DNA from: Bacteroidales bacterium | Lineage (GTDB): Bacteria; Bacteroidota; Bacteroidia; Bacteroidales; UBA12077 | NCBI GenBank assembly: GCA_030611105.1 | Contig: JAUWQL010000013.1 | Coordinates: 1-42,027 of the forward strand | Reading direction: 5' to 3' | Length of the DNA stretch: 42,027 bases | In this document: positions 16,626 through 26,492 of the stretch, one piece after another | Position numbering within the stretch: the first letter of the stretch is position 1 | How the letters are laid out: each line of letters opens with the position of its first letter | The notes under the pieces: generated by a model | What the model was told of the DNA's origin: nothing | What the model saw: the letters and a program-made list of their open reading frames with translations, nothing else | Databases searched by the model: none | Position numbers and translations under genes: made by a program

Positions 16626-18053
16626 ATGAAATTTTATCCAGAAGAATACAGAATTAAGGATCAGCGAATGAAACCTTTTATTGATCCTGAAGAAATTTGG
16701 GATTATTTAAACAACACCGAATCGACAAAGGAACGAGTTCGAGAAATTATTGCAAAATCATTAAATAAAGAGCGATTAAATTTAGAAGAAACGGCAGTAC
16801 TGGTTAATGCGAAAGATCCAGAATTAATTGAGGAAATTAAACAGGGAGCAAAAACATTAAAAGAAAAAGTTTACGGAAACCGGATTGTTTTATTTGCTCC
16901 ATTATATGTTGGAAATAAGTGTACAAACAATTGTAAATATTGTGGTTTCAGAGTAACAAATAAAGATGCGGTACGTCAAACACTTTCAGATCAGGAACTG
17001 ATAAAAGAAGTAGAAGCACTTGAAGATAACGGGCAAAAGAGATTAATACTGGTTTATGGAGAGCATCAAGATTATTCTCCTGAATTTATTTCCGAAAATG
17101 TTAAAACTGTATATAGTGTAAAAAAAGGAAATGGTGAAATTCGTCGTGTAAATATTAATGCCGCTCCATTGGATATTGATGGTTTCAGAATCGTTAAGGA
17201 ATCAGGAATCGGTACTTACCAGGTTTTTCAGGAAACATATCATCCTGAGGCATATGCAAAATATCATTTAGGCGGTAAAAAGAAAGATTTCGATTATCGA
17301 TTAACTTCCTTAGATCGTGCTCAGGAAGCGGGATTAGATGATGTTGGAATAGGGGCTTTATTTGGATTGTACGATTGGAGATATGAGGTGTTAGCAATGA
17401 TTCGTCATACTAATCACTTCGAAGCTTGTTATAATGTTGGCCCGCATACACTTTCATTTCCAAGAATTCAAGATGCGTCAGCTATTGATGTTGATCCTAA
17501 ATATATGGTTAACGATGATGATTTTGTCAAATTAATTGCCATATTAAGATTAGCAGTACCTTATACCGGAATGATTTTAACAGCCCGTGAATCAATTAGA
17601 GTTCGCCGTGAAGTAATGCAGTTTGGTGTTTCGCAGATAGACGGTGGTACTAAACTGGAATTAGGATCTTACCATGAAAGTCAGAACGAAGACCAAAACC
17701 TGAATCGCGAACAGTTTGCAATTAATGATAATAGATCATTAGCCGAAATTATTGATGAATTAATAGATAATGAATATTTACCATCGTTTTGCACTGCTTG
17801 TTACAGATTAGGTAGAACAGGAGAGCATTTTATGGAGTTTTCGGTTCCCGGATTTATAAAAAGATATTGTACTCCAAATGCTATTTTAACTTTGGCTGAA
17901 TATCTCGAAGATTATGCAACGCCTGAAGTTGTGGAAAAGGGATGGAAAATCATTGATAGAGAGATGGCAGACTTGGACAACTTTAAGCGCGTTGAAGAAT
18001 TACAAAATAGATTGGGTAGAATTAAGAGTGGCGAAAGGGATATGTATTTTTAA
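16626..18053 (+). CDS. hydG: [FeFe] hydrogenase H-cluster radical SAM maturase HydG
   Basis: Radical SAM CTNNCKYCGF, ThiH-like body, and C-terminal auxiliary cluster motif FCTACYRLGRTGEHFMEFSVPGFIKRYCTPNA. Confidence 0.96.
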   Translation: MKFYPEEYRIKDQRMKPFIDPEEIWDYLNNTESTKERVREIIAKSLNKERLNLEETAVLVNAKDPELIEEIKQGAKTLKEKVYGNRIVLFAPLYVGNKCTNNCKYCGFRVTNKDAVRQTLSDQELIKEVEALEDNGQKRLILVYGEHQDYSPEFISENVKTVYSVKKGNGEIRRVNINAAPLDIDGFRIVKESGIGTYQVFQETYHPEAYAKYHLGGKKKDFDYRLTSLDRAQEAGLDDVGIGALFGLYDWRYEVLAMIRHTNHFEACYNVGPHTLSFPRIQDASAIDVDPKYMVNDDDFVKLIAILRLAVPYTGMILTARESIRVRREVMQFGVSQIDGGTKLELGSYHESQNEDQNLNREQFAINDNRSLAEIIDELIDNEYLPSFCTACYRLGRTGEHFMEFSVPGFIKRYCTPNAILTLAEYLEDYATPEVVEKGWKIIDREMADLDNFKRVEELQNRLGRIKSGERDMYF

Positions 18054-18098
18054 TAGCAAAAAGCTGTTTAAGGGTTTACTGGTAAAATTGTAAATTTG

Positions 18099-18190
18099 AG
18101 TGGCGGAAAAACCCTATCTGCGACAGGCAGGCTGACAGTGTTTGTGTGAAGCGGCAATAGGCAGCGGCAGAATACAGCAGCAGTTTGCAG
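18099..18190. repeat. Dispersed intergenic repeat, copy B
   Basis: AGTGGCGGAAAAACCCTATCTGCGACAGGCAGGCTGACAG...TTTGTGTGAAGCGGCAATAGGCAGCGGCAG...CAGTTTGCAG. Confidence 0.85.
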
Positions 18191-18318
18191 TTAACACTTA
18201 GCTTAATTGTTGAATGGAATGTATAAGTTACAATAAGCAGCAGTTGGCAGGAATCAGGAAGCAGTTTGTGTTGGTAACCAAATAACCAAATAAACCAATT
18301 AACTATTAAACTAAAGTA

Positions 18319-18582
18319 ATGAAAGAAAAAAGAATTATTGGTATAAATGTTCTCGATCGCATTAAGGAAGCGGGAAGAACCCAGAAAGTACTAAGCAAAT
18401 ATGCAACTTCAATAAAAACTCGTTTAGGGTTTCACGAATTATCTGAAGATGTTTGTAGTAGAAATGGATTTGTGATTTTAGAATTAACCGGAAAAAAATC
18501 AGACTGGGATATGCTTGAAAATGAGCTAAATGAAATAGGAGGAATAAATATTCAGAAAATGATTTTTGACTTGAATAAATAA
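18319..18582 (+). CDS. TM1266/NikR-C-like small ligand-binding protein, Cys-containing paralog 1
   Basis: KRIIGINVLDRIKEAGRTQKVLSKYATSIKTRLGFHELSEDVCSRNGFVILELTG...; paralogous to the next gene. Confidence 0.6.
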   Translation: MKEKRIIGINVLDRIKEAGRTQKVLSKYATSIKTRLGFHELSEDVCSRNGFVILELTGKKSDWDMLENELNEIGGINIQKMIFDLNK

Positions 18583-18613
18583 TTTTCGTAACTTGATAAG
18601 CTAAAATTTAATT

Positions 18614-18874
18614 ATGTCTAAAGAAACCAGAATCTTAGGTATTTTAATTACCGACAGGCAAAAAGAAGCAGGTAAAGTACAAAATGTACTTACTAAATAT
18701 GGTTGCTCTATTAAAACCCGTTTGGGTTTGCACGAAGTAACAGATAATGTTTGTAGTACAAGCGGATTATTGTTACTGGAACTAATCGGGGATATATCAG
18801 AAATGGATAAACTCGAAAATGAGCTGGTTGTCATTGAGGGCACTCAAACTCAGAAAATGATTTTTGTGGATTAA
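18614..18874 (+). CDS. TM1266/NikR-C-like small ligand-binding protein, Cys-containing paralog 2
   Basis: TRILGILITDRQKEAGKVQNVLTKYGCSIKTRLGLHEVTDNVCSTSGLLLLELIG...QKMIF. Confidence 0.6.
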   Translation: MSKETRILGILITDRQKEAGKVQNVLTKYGCSIKTRLGLHEVTDNVCSTSGLLLLELIGDISEMDKLENELVVIEGTQTQKMIFVD

Positions 18875-18894
18875 ATTTTAGGGTATTGAAAGAG

Positions 18895-18929
18895 AAAAGC
18901 GCGGGTAAATTTTATTCGCGCTTTTTTTT
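18895..18929 (+). terminator. Rho-independent terminator
   Basis: AAAAGCGCG...CGCGCTTTT stem followed by a T-run, just after the stop at 18874. Confidence 0.85.
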
Positions 18930-19000
18930 AATTTAACTAGAAATAGCTGCATCAAGTTTATTTCGTTTTCGTCTTTGCTTTGATCTAAAATTTATATACT

Positions 19001-21406
19001 ATGTTTAAAAATTACCTTATTCTTACTTTTCGAAATATATTCCGTCAAAAAGCATATTCATTTATTAATATTTTTGGCTTGGCTGTCGGAATAACCAGCT
19101 TTATCATCATTCTATTGTATGTTCAGAACGAACTAAGTTATAACAAACATATTGAAGATGCTGAGAATAAGTATCGTATAGTAGAGATTCAATATCCTCC
19201 GGGTGTTGGAGAACAGCATGTTGCTGTAACCATGGGTCCATTAGCTGCTGCATTAAAGAATGATTTTCCCGAAGTTAAACAGAGCATGAGAATAACTAAC
19301 GGAGGCACTCTTTTTGTCACTTATCAGGATAAAAGTTTTAATGAAGAGAATACAAGTTTTGCTGATACGAATGTATTTAATATGCTTAGCATTGATTTGT
19401 TAAGAGGCAATTCTGATGATGCTTTACAAGAAATAAATTCGGTAGTTTTATCTGAGAAAATAGCCATTAAATATTTTAATTCTATTGATGATGCTATGGG
19501 CAAGGTTCTGGAGATAGCCAATGAACCCTTCATTGTAAAAGCTGTGATGAAAAATATGACCAGAAATTCGCATATACATTTCGAAATGCTTATGCCTTTT
19601 ACTATAATGGAAACCCGACATGAGTGGATGAGAAGCTGGGGAAGTAATTCGTTGGATACCTATATCCAGCTGGTTGATGGAACTGATATAAAAAAGTTCG
19701 AAAGTAAATTCCCTGAGTTTATTGAAAAATATACAAAAGAATCATGGAACACCCAATTAGACATGTATATTCAACCTGTTTTAGATATCCATTTAAAATC
19801 AAAACACATAAAATTTCAGACCTATAATTACAAGCAGGGAGATATTAATCAGGTTTATATTTTTTCTGCAGTTGCCCTGCTTATTTTAATTATAGCATGT
19901 ATAAATTATATCAATCTGTCAACAGCAAGAGCTGTAAAACGATCTCGTGAAGTGGGTATCAGAAAAACTGCAGGAGCACAAAAAGAAAAAATAATATTTC
20001 AATTTATTGGTGAATCGTTTATCTTAACATTCATCTCAACGATTATTGCCATTATTTTAGTCGAATTGTTATTACCATACATAAATAATTTACTTGGCAC
20101 CGAACTTGAAATTAGTTTATACAACCTGGTATTTAGCATAGGTTTAATATTGCTGGTTATAATATTAGGTCTGTTCTCAGGGAGTTATCCTGCATTTTAC
20201 TTATCGAGCTTTAATCCCGTACAAGTCTTAAAAGGTAGTGCTGTTAATACTCAAAAAGGTGGTGCTGGCACTTTAAGAAAAATACTGGTTGTTATTCAGT
20301 TTGCCATATCAATTATAATTATTGTTTCAACTTTGGTTTCGGTAGCACAAGTAAACTATTTTCATAAAAAAGATAAAGGATACAATGACGAGGCTGTGTA
20401 TGCCATATCTTTTCACGAAACAGATAATGAACGGCGAGTAAAACAAATGGAATTGTTCAAAAGTGAGTTAGATAATAATCCGGATATTCTTTCTGTTTCG
20501 TTAGCTTCGGGAGCAACAGGAGTTGGCGGGTCTCAAAGTCAGATTCATGTTGTTGATTCATCCGAAACCGCCTTAATGGTTCGGTTTGGATTTGTTGATG
20601 ATTCATATTTTCAGATGATGGAGATTCCTGTTGTTGAAGGCAGGTATTTCAGTAAAGAATATTCTACTGATTTAGGCCATGCTGTGATACTAAATGAAAT
20701 TGCTGTTGAAAAACTTGGATGGGATGATCCAATAGGTAAAGAGTTTCAGCCATTTTATGATGATGGTACAGGCTTAAATATTGCAGTTGTAGGTGTTATT
20801 CGGGATTATAATTATTATTCATTATTAAGCCCGATTGAGCCTGCAGCATATTTCTATTATCCTGAAAGATTTTACAGAGTAATGGTAAAAATAAATCCAC
20901 AAAAAATAGAATCTTCACTCTTATTTTTAGAACAAAAGTGGACAGAGTTATACCCAAAATCACCATTCGATGGTTATTTTATGGATGATATGTTTCAGAA
21001 TCGGTATAAGAATCAGATTAATTCTATGAAAGTGTTCAGTATTTTTGCATTAATATGTATTTTAATCTCCTGCCTTGGATTATATGGATTGGTGGCTTAC
21101 ATTGTCACTCAGCGCACCAGGGAAGTTGCTATCAGAAAAGCACTGGGAAGTTCTTCAATGAATATTGTTAAAATAATTAATAAAGATTTTATAAAATTGA
21201 TATTGATATCAAGTGTAATTGCCGTACCTGTTTCATATTATTACATGTCGGGTTGGTTAAATAACTTTGTTTACAGAATTAATTTAAGCTGGTATTATTT
21301 TGTAATTGCAATTGCAGGAGCACTGGTTATTGCTATTATAACCAATGTTTTCCATACTGTAAAAGCTGCTACGAAAAATCCGGCAGATTCTTTACGATAT
21401 GAGTAA
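19001..21406 (+). CDS. MacB/FtsX-type ABC transporter permease
   Basis: N-terminal LILTFRNIFRQKAYSFINIFGLAVGITSFIIILLYV; two FtsX-like TM regions; SREVGIRKTAGAQKEKII and TREVAIRKALGSSSMNIV. Confidence 0.92.
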   Translation: MFKNYLILTFRNIFRQKAYSFINIFGLAVGITSFIIILLYVQNELSYNKHIEDAENKYRIVEIQYPPGVGEQHVAVTMGPLAAALKNDFPEVKQSMRITNGGTLFVTYQDKSFNEENTSFADTNVFNMLSIDLLRGNSDDALQEINSVVLSEKIAIKYFNSIDDAMGKVLEIANEPFIVKAVMKNMTRNSHIHFEMLMPFTIMETRHEWMRSWGSNSLDTYIQLVDGTDIKKFESKFPEFIEKYTKESWNTQLDMYIQPVLDIHLKSKHIKFQTYNYKQGDINQVYIFSAVALLILIIACINYINLSTARAVKRSREVGIRKTAGAQKEKIIFQFIGESFILTFISTIIAIILVELLLPYINNLLGTELEISLYNLVFSIGLILLVIILGLFSGSYPAFYLSSFNPVQVLKGSAVNTQKGGAGTLRKILVVIQFAISIIIIVSTLVSVAQVNYFHKKDKGYNDEAVYAISFHETDNERRVKQMELFKSELDNNPDILSVSLASGATGVGGSQSQIHVVDSSETALMVRFGFVDDSYFQMMEIPVVEGRYFSKEYSTDLGHAVILNEIAVEKLGWDDPIGKEFQPFYDDGTGLNIAVVGVIRDYNYYSLLSPIEPAAYFYYPERFYRVMVKINPQKIESSLLFLEQKWTELYPKSPFDGYFMDDMFQNRYKNQINSMKVFSIFALICILISCLGLYGLVAYIVTQRTREVAIRKALGSSSMNIVKIINKDFIKLILISSVIAVPVSYYYMSGWLNNFVYRINLSWYYFVIAIAGALVIAIITNVFHTVKAATKNPADSLRYE

Positions 21407-21680
21407 TGAAAGGGCTAATAAAACTCAAAAATCAATATCAGGTATTATTAAAATCATCAATAACACCACCGGTCAATCTTAACAAAGTGTGATAGTTGTC
21501 AATAATATTACATATGATATTCTGATAATTAAACGCAGTATTAAAGTGAGGTTGATAAACTTTTTAGCATGGATGAATAAAATATTTTAATCAAAAAAGG
21601 AGATAAATTATTTTATAATTAAATGAATATAGCTAACTTGTAATGTAATTCAATTTTAATGAGAATATTTATAATCTGGC

Positions 21681-22058
21681 ATGGATAATTTAAAAATATT
21701 TAGTACGCCTTCAACTCCTCAAATTGACTTCAAAAGTTCAGGACAACTGAGTATTAAAGGAAAATCATTACCCGAAGATCCACGTAAATTTTATAACCCG
21801 TTATTTAATTGGCTGGGAGAACTTTCTGCTGAACAGGTCCAAATAGATATTATGCTGGATTATGTTAATACGTCATCATCAAAAAGAATAATTGAACTTA
21901 TTAAAACTATTGATACTAATAGTAATGTGAAAAAAATTAAAATGAATTGGTTTTATGAAACAGATGATGCTGATATGCTGGAGTTTGGGGAAATTATTCA
22001 GCGAGGTGTAAAAAAAATAAAAACTAAATATATTGAATGTGATGATTTGGATGATTAA
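21681..22058 (+). CDS. DUF1987 / SiaC-family regulatory phosphoprotein
   Basis: TPQIDFKSSGQLSIKGKSLPEDPRKFYNPLFNWL...LDYVNTSSSKRIIELI. Confidence 0.85.
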   Translation: MDNLKIFSTPSTPQIDFKSSGQLSIKGKSLPEDPRKFYNPLFNWLGELSAEQVQIDIMLDYVNTSSSKRIIELIKTIDTNSNVKKIKMNWFYETDDADMLEFGEIIQRGVKKIKTKYIECDDLDD

Positions 22059-22078
22059 ATGTTTATAGTGATGAATAT

Positions 22079-22112
22079 AAAAACAGTTCGGAATTATTCT
22101 GAGCTGTTTTTT
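22079..22112 (+). terminator. Rho-independent terminator
   Basis: AAAACAG-TTC...GAG-CTGTTTTTT stem plus T-run after the 22058 stop. Confidence 0.75.
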
Positions 22113-22187
22113 ATTTAAGAAATAAGCATTTTTGGTTTATAAGGAATAGAATGATTATAATTGCACCTTGAAATTAAATTTTAAAAT

Positions 22188-23153
22188 ATGCGAAAATTAT
22201 TATTTAATCCCCTTTTAATAGGAACGTTTCTAGTTTTATCTTTTTCTTCGTGTGAAAAAGATGATGGATCTATTGATGAAGACATATCTTCATACCGGAT
22301 ATCAAAAATATCATATGAAAGGGGGGCTTATTCTAACTTAATACAATATTTAGCTGATATCAGTTATGAAAACGGGAAGGTTGCTACAATAACCATAAAG
22401 GAAAATTTAGATTCAGACACAAGTTATTACAAATTTGAATATGATGTAAATACTATTTATCGATCTTATTATAATATTAACAAAGAACTTAAATCAAAGC
22501 AAACTTGTGAATTTGAAAACGATAAGTTATTATTCTGGATGCTTGAAGAAGATTATACCGATCAACTAGAACCCGTTGAAAAGATCAATTACAGTTATAA
22601 TGGAGATTTATTAGAATCATTTCTTACTTATGATTATTTACATGATATATGGCGTTCATATATGGAGGGAAACTATAGTTATAATAATGATCTATTAAAA
22701 GAATATAAACTATATTTTAATTGGAATGAAGGGGATCCCGAGGAATTTGCAGTAGAAAACTCATATACATACAAAGATAATGATGTTACTTTTATTGAAA
22801 GGATTGATTTTGCTGACGATCAATGGTCTGATGATGAAATTTATCATTATCATTTTACTTATGCAGAATCTAAGGTAGTCAAAATTGAGAATTACTATAT
22901 TGATGATCAAAATATTGATTCTACATTATATGAACTATTTGAATTCAGCTACGATTTGGAAGGTAGGCTACAATCAACTTCGTATGAAGATTTTAATTAT
23001 AATACCAAATCGGAATGGACTTATGAGTATGAAAAAGGTAATGGGAATATAATATTTGATAAAGATAAATTTGCCTGGGAAATTATTGATTGGCATCAAC
23101 TAAAATTTAAAGAAACTCTTATAAATGATTTCTTTACTGTTTTGCCTAAATAA
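22188..23153 (+). CDS. Hypothetical lipoprotein with repeated Y-rich beta-strand motifs
   Basis: Lipobox LSFSSCEKDDG; repeated Y-rich segments (INYSYNGDLLESF, GNYSYNNDLLKEY). Confidence 0.7.
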   Translation: MRKLLFNPLLIGTFLVLSFSSCEKDDGSIDEDISSYRISKISYERGAYSNLIQYLADISYENGKVATITIKENLDSDTSYYKFEYDVNTIYRSYYNINKELKSKQTCEFENDKLLFWMLEEDYTDQLEPVEKINYSYNGDLLESFLTYDYLHDIWRSYMEGNYSYNNDLLKEYKLYFNWNEGDPEEFAVENSYTYKDNDVTFIERIDFADDQWSDDEIYHYHFTYAESKVVKIENYYIDDQNIDSTLYELFEFSYDLEGRLQSTSYEDFNYNTKSEWTYEYEKGNGNIIFDKDKFAWEIIDWHQLKFKETLINDFFTVLPK

Positions 23154-23195
23154 AAAATATAATGTTTTTCAAATAGCTATTCAATATAAGAATAT

Positions 23196-24296
23196 CTATT
23201 TTAGTCTTCTTTCAATAGATGCCGCATATACCATTGCAACTACCCTGAATAAAAGATGTCCAAACTTTGTATAAGGCAAATAAATAATAATAAACCAAAC
23301 ACAAACCAGGTGGAAAAAATATAGATGGTATGCCAATTGCCAGTTTAAAAATCTTGCTGCTTCAACGATAACACCTGAAATGGTTAGTAAGAAAAGTGAA
23401 ATTAAAAATAACCAGTCAGTATAAGTACTGTTTCCGAAATCTTTTTTATTGAAAATTCTGTTTGTTATCATAATTCCTATTCCGACAAAAAGCATTATGG
23501 CCGCTACATTTCCCAAAATCTTGAATGGATTTGTTAATTCTAATGGATAATTATGTGTTACTGCTGCATAAATGGCAAACGCCGTAACAAAAAGCAATAA
23601 AATAAATCCGTAGAATACTAAGAAGTGTGCAATCTTTCTTGTTTTTTGAGCAGAACAAGAACCAAAATTAGAATGAAGAATGATTTCTTTTCGTATTGAA
23701 AATAGGTTCTTAATAAAATTTCCTTTTGGTTTAACATCAGGATTTTGCTTTTTCATATCTTCCCGGAAATTTCTTAAACCTATAATTCCAAGTATAATTG
23801 TTAAAAACCATAAAAAAGAAAAAGAGCCGTTAAGCCAGGCATGTGGAAAGAATTTGGAGTAATTTACCGGTCCTTCAGGAATTTGCAATGTTCCTGCCAT
23901 AAATAAAATTAAAGAAATTATGATCACAGGAATTAAAATAGCCACAGGTAACCATTTAGGATTATTTAATATTTTACCTAAAAATTTAGGCTTGGCATAA
24001 TGCTGGTAACTAATTTCCCGAATAGCAGAAAATACATCAGAAGGATTTACTCCGCGTGGGCAATGTGTACTGCAATCTCCACACTGATGACATAACCAGA
24101 TATCTGTGTTCCCAACCAATTTATCTTTCATTCCCCAACCTGCCCAAATCATTTCTTTTCTTGGAAAAGGCCTGTCATCAGGAGCAAGTGAACAAACAAC
24201 AGAGCAATTACCACACTGCATACATTCGTTCAACGAAGACTTACTTATTTTCTTAAGTTCTTTTTTAAATTCTATGTTTGGTCTTACTTCAATCAT
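23196..24296 (-). CDS. qmoC: Quinone-interacting membrane-bound oxidoreductase subunit QmoC
   Basis: HdrC-like 2x[4Fe-4S] (CMQCGNCSVVC, CHQCGDCSTHCPRG) plus a HdrE/NarI-like membrane domain. Track starts at 24368; M at 24296 is the likely start. Confidence 0.9.
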   Translation of the reverse strand: MIEVRPNIEFKKELKKISKSSLNECMQCGNCSVVCSLAPDDRPFPRKEMIWAGWGMKDKLVGNTDIWLCHQCGDCSTHCPRGVNPSDVFSAIREISYQHYAKPKFLGKILNNPKWLPVAILIPVIIISLILFMAGTLQIPEGPVNYSKFFPHAWLNGSFSFLWFLTIILGIIGLRNFREDMKKQNPDVKPKGNFIKNLFSIRKEIILHSNFGSCSAQKTRKIAHFLVFYGFILLLFVTAFAIYAAVTHNYPLELTNPFKILGNVAAIMLFVGIGIMITNRIFNKKDFGNSTYTDWLFLISLFLLTISGVIVEAARFLNWQLAYHLYFFHLVCVWFIIIYLPYTKFGHLLFRVVAMVYAASIERRLK

Positions 24297-24339
24297 CTTT
24301 CTTAAACTCAAAACTTTAAACTCAAAACTCGAAACTAAC

Positions 24340-26472
24340 TTACATATCTTTAAACGGATTTGGCCCAATCAGTTCAATTTCTTCAACATAATTATTAATA
24401 ATATTCGGAATCTTATAATAATCTGTTATTTCAACAAATTCTGTTCTTATTCTTTCAGGCTCCAGCATCATGGTTTCCAATGTTTCCTGAATATTTTCAC
24501 CACGGGTTTCAGTCAGCTCGCTTCCGTGAATAAAGTGACACTGGTAATCATCTCCGGGTTTACAGCCAATTTGCAATATGCCGTCAAATCCCTGCGACAG
24601 AGCATCTGATATCCAAACTTTGTTTATCGATCCAATACATCTGACAGGAATAACCCTTATGTATGGACTATATTTTAACCCTTTTTGTCCTGCCATATCA
24701 AAAGCAGGATAAGCATCGTTTTCACAAACAAACACAAGGATTCTTGGTTTTTCTTCAAATTCATCAGGTATTTCAACCGATTTAATCATTGCCGATACAC
24801 TGTTAATTGAATAATCGGCAAAGCTAATTACTCTCTCAGGGCAAGAACCTACACAAATTCCACAACGTCGACAACGATTTGGGTTTGGCAAAGGAGTTCC
24901 TTTTTCATTCTCATCATATGCACCAAACGGACATTCTTCAGTACATCGTTTACAGTCAGTACATCTATCCAGATATAATTCAGGATAAGATTTATCGCCT
25001 GATCGTGGATGAACAGCTTCGCCACGTTTTGTTGCCTCGATGGTCTGAATTGCCTTTAACATTGCACCTGTTGCATCTTCTTTACTTGATGCAATATCCA
25101 TCGGAGCTCGTAAGCTACCTGCTGCATATATTCCGGTTCGTCTTGTTTCGTAAGGGAAACAAATAAAATGCGAATCGGAAAAATCATATTTTAATTCCGG
25201 TAAGCCTTTTCCTAATCTGTAATTCAAATTCAAATCCTCAGTTCCTGCCGGCACCATTCCGGTTGCCAGTACTATCATATCAACCGAAAGCGAAATGTCC
25301 TCACCTAATAAAGTGTCTTTTACATTAACTTTTAAATTGTTATTGTCCTCAGTTATTTCTTCAATCTCGCCTTTTGTGAAAAATATTTGATCATCCTTTT
25401 GTACTTCCTTATAAAATTCTTCGTACAAACCCAAAGTACGAATATCCTTATATACTATAAATACATTTGATTCAGGACTTAGATCACGAATATATTTAGC
25501 CTGTTTCAGACTTGTTCCACAACAAAAATTAGAACAATAGGGCAGATGATCTTTATCCCTTGAGCCTGCACATTGAATAAATAAAATGTTTTTCGGTAAA
25601 GCTTTAACAGAGTTATTTTTAACTAATTCTTCAAATTCAACATTGCTTAAAACATTAGATTTACCATATCCCAGATGTGATAATTTGCTTGCATCATAAG
25701 GGTTCCAGCCCATTGATGTAACAATTGAACCTACCGTAATCTTTTCTTCTTTCCCGTTTTGCAGGCCCGCCTGCCGGACGAGCAGGGAAACTTCGAATTG
25801 TCCTGGCTGGCCGTCAATTCTATTTATTGTAGTTGATGTATATATCTTAATATTATCATATTGTCCAAGTTCTTTAATTCTGTCATTAAGTTCAGGATCT
25901 GTTAAGGTATCATATGGTGCTCTGTATGGAATTTGTTTGTGTAATTTATTTAACCAGCCACCCAATTTTTCTTCTTTCTCGATTAGATGAACCGTGTAGC
26001 CTGCTTTTGCTCCTTCAATAGCCGAAGTTATTCCGGTAATTCCGCCACCTACAACTAAAATTTCAGAACTTATATTCTCGGCTATAAAAGGTTTCGGAAC
26101 TTCAATATTATTAACTTTTGTGATTGACATGCGAAGATAATCTTCTGCTGCCATTTGTGTATCTTCTTCACCAGGCTCATAACACCATGCAACTTGTTCT
26201 CTTAAGTTTGTTCTTTCAAGAATTATATTTTCAGGAAAATTAAAAATCTCAGTTTTTGTTCTGGGTGAGCAGGCAGCTATAACAATTCTATCCAGATTTT
26301 CATTTTCAATATCATTGTTAATTAAATCAAATCCTTCAACTGAACATAGCGAAGAATGATTTTTGCAAATTGCAACATTGTGTTCCGAAGCTACCTGACT
26401 AAGCTTTTCAATATCTATACTTTTGCCTATTTCGCAACCGGAACATATATAGACGCCTGTTTTTTTATCCAT
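24340..26472 (-). CDS. qmoB: QmoB (HdrA-like flavoprotein with C-terminal MvhD-like domain)
   Basis: VVGGGITGITSAIEGAKAGY, FIQCAGSRD...LPYCSNFCC, CTDCKRCTEECPFG, CRRCGICVGSCPE, C-terminal MvhD-like region. Confidence 0.92.
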   Translation of the reverse strand: MDKKTGVYICSGCEIGKSIDIEKLSQVASEHNVAICKNHSSLCSVEGFDLINNDIENENLDRIVIAACSPRTKTEIFNFPENIILERTNLREQVAWCYEPGEEDTQMAAEDYLRMSITKVNNIEVPKPFIAENISSEILVVGGGITGITSAIEGAKAGYTVHLIEKEEKLGGWLNKLHKQIPYRAPYDTLTDPELNDRIKELGQYDNIKIYTSTTINRIDGQPGQFEVSLLVRQAGLQNGKEEKITVGSIVTSMGWNPYDASKLSHLGYGKSNVLSNVEFEELVKNNSVKALPKNILFIQCAGSRDKDHLPYCSNFCCGTSLKQAKYIRDLSPESNVFIVYKDIRTLGLYEEFYKEVQKDDQIFFTKGEIEEITEDNNNLKVNVKDTLLGEDISLSVDMIVLATGMVPAGTEDLNLNYRLGKGLPELKYDFSDSHFICFPYETRRTGIYAAGSLRAPMDIASSKEDATGAMLKAIQTIEATKRGEAVHPRSGDKSYPELYLDRCTDCKRCTEECPFGAYDENEKGTPLPNPNRCRRCGICVGSCPERVISFADYSINSVSAMIKSVEIPDEFEEKPRILVFVCENDAYPAFDMAGQKGLKYSPYIRVIPVRCIGSINKVWISDALSQGFDGILQIGCKPGDDYQCHFIHGSELTETRGENIQETLETMMLEPERIRTEFVEITDYYKIPNIINNYVEEIELIGPNPFKDM
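25761..25787. repeat. GC-rich palindromic element inside qmoB
   Basis: gcaggCCCGCCTGCcggacgaGCAGGga: local GC-rich inverted repeat encoding VRQAGLQ within qmoB. Confidence 0.55.
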
Positions 26473-26492
26473 TTAATTTAATATTATTTTTT

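Noticed and set aside
24056-25166. Plus-strand ORFs 24056-24256, 24106-24609 and 24879-25166
   Set aside because: Antisense to qmoB/qmoC Fe-S domains; compositional shadows of conserved coding sequence.
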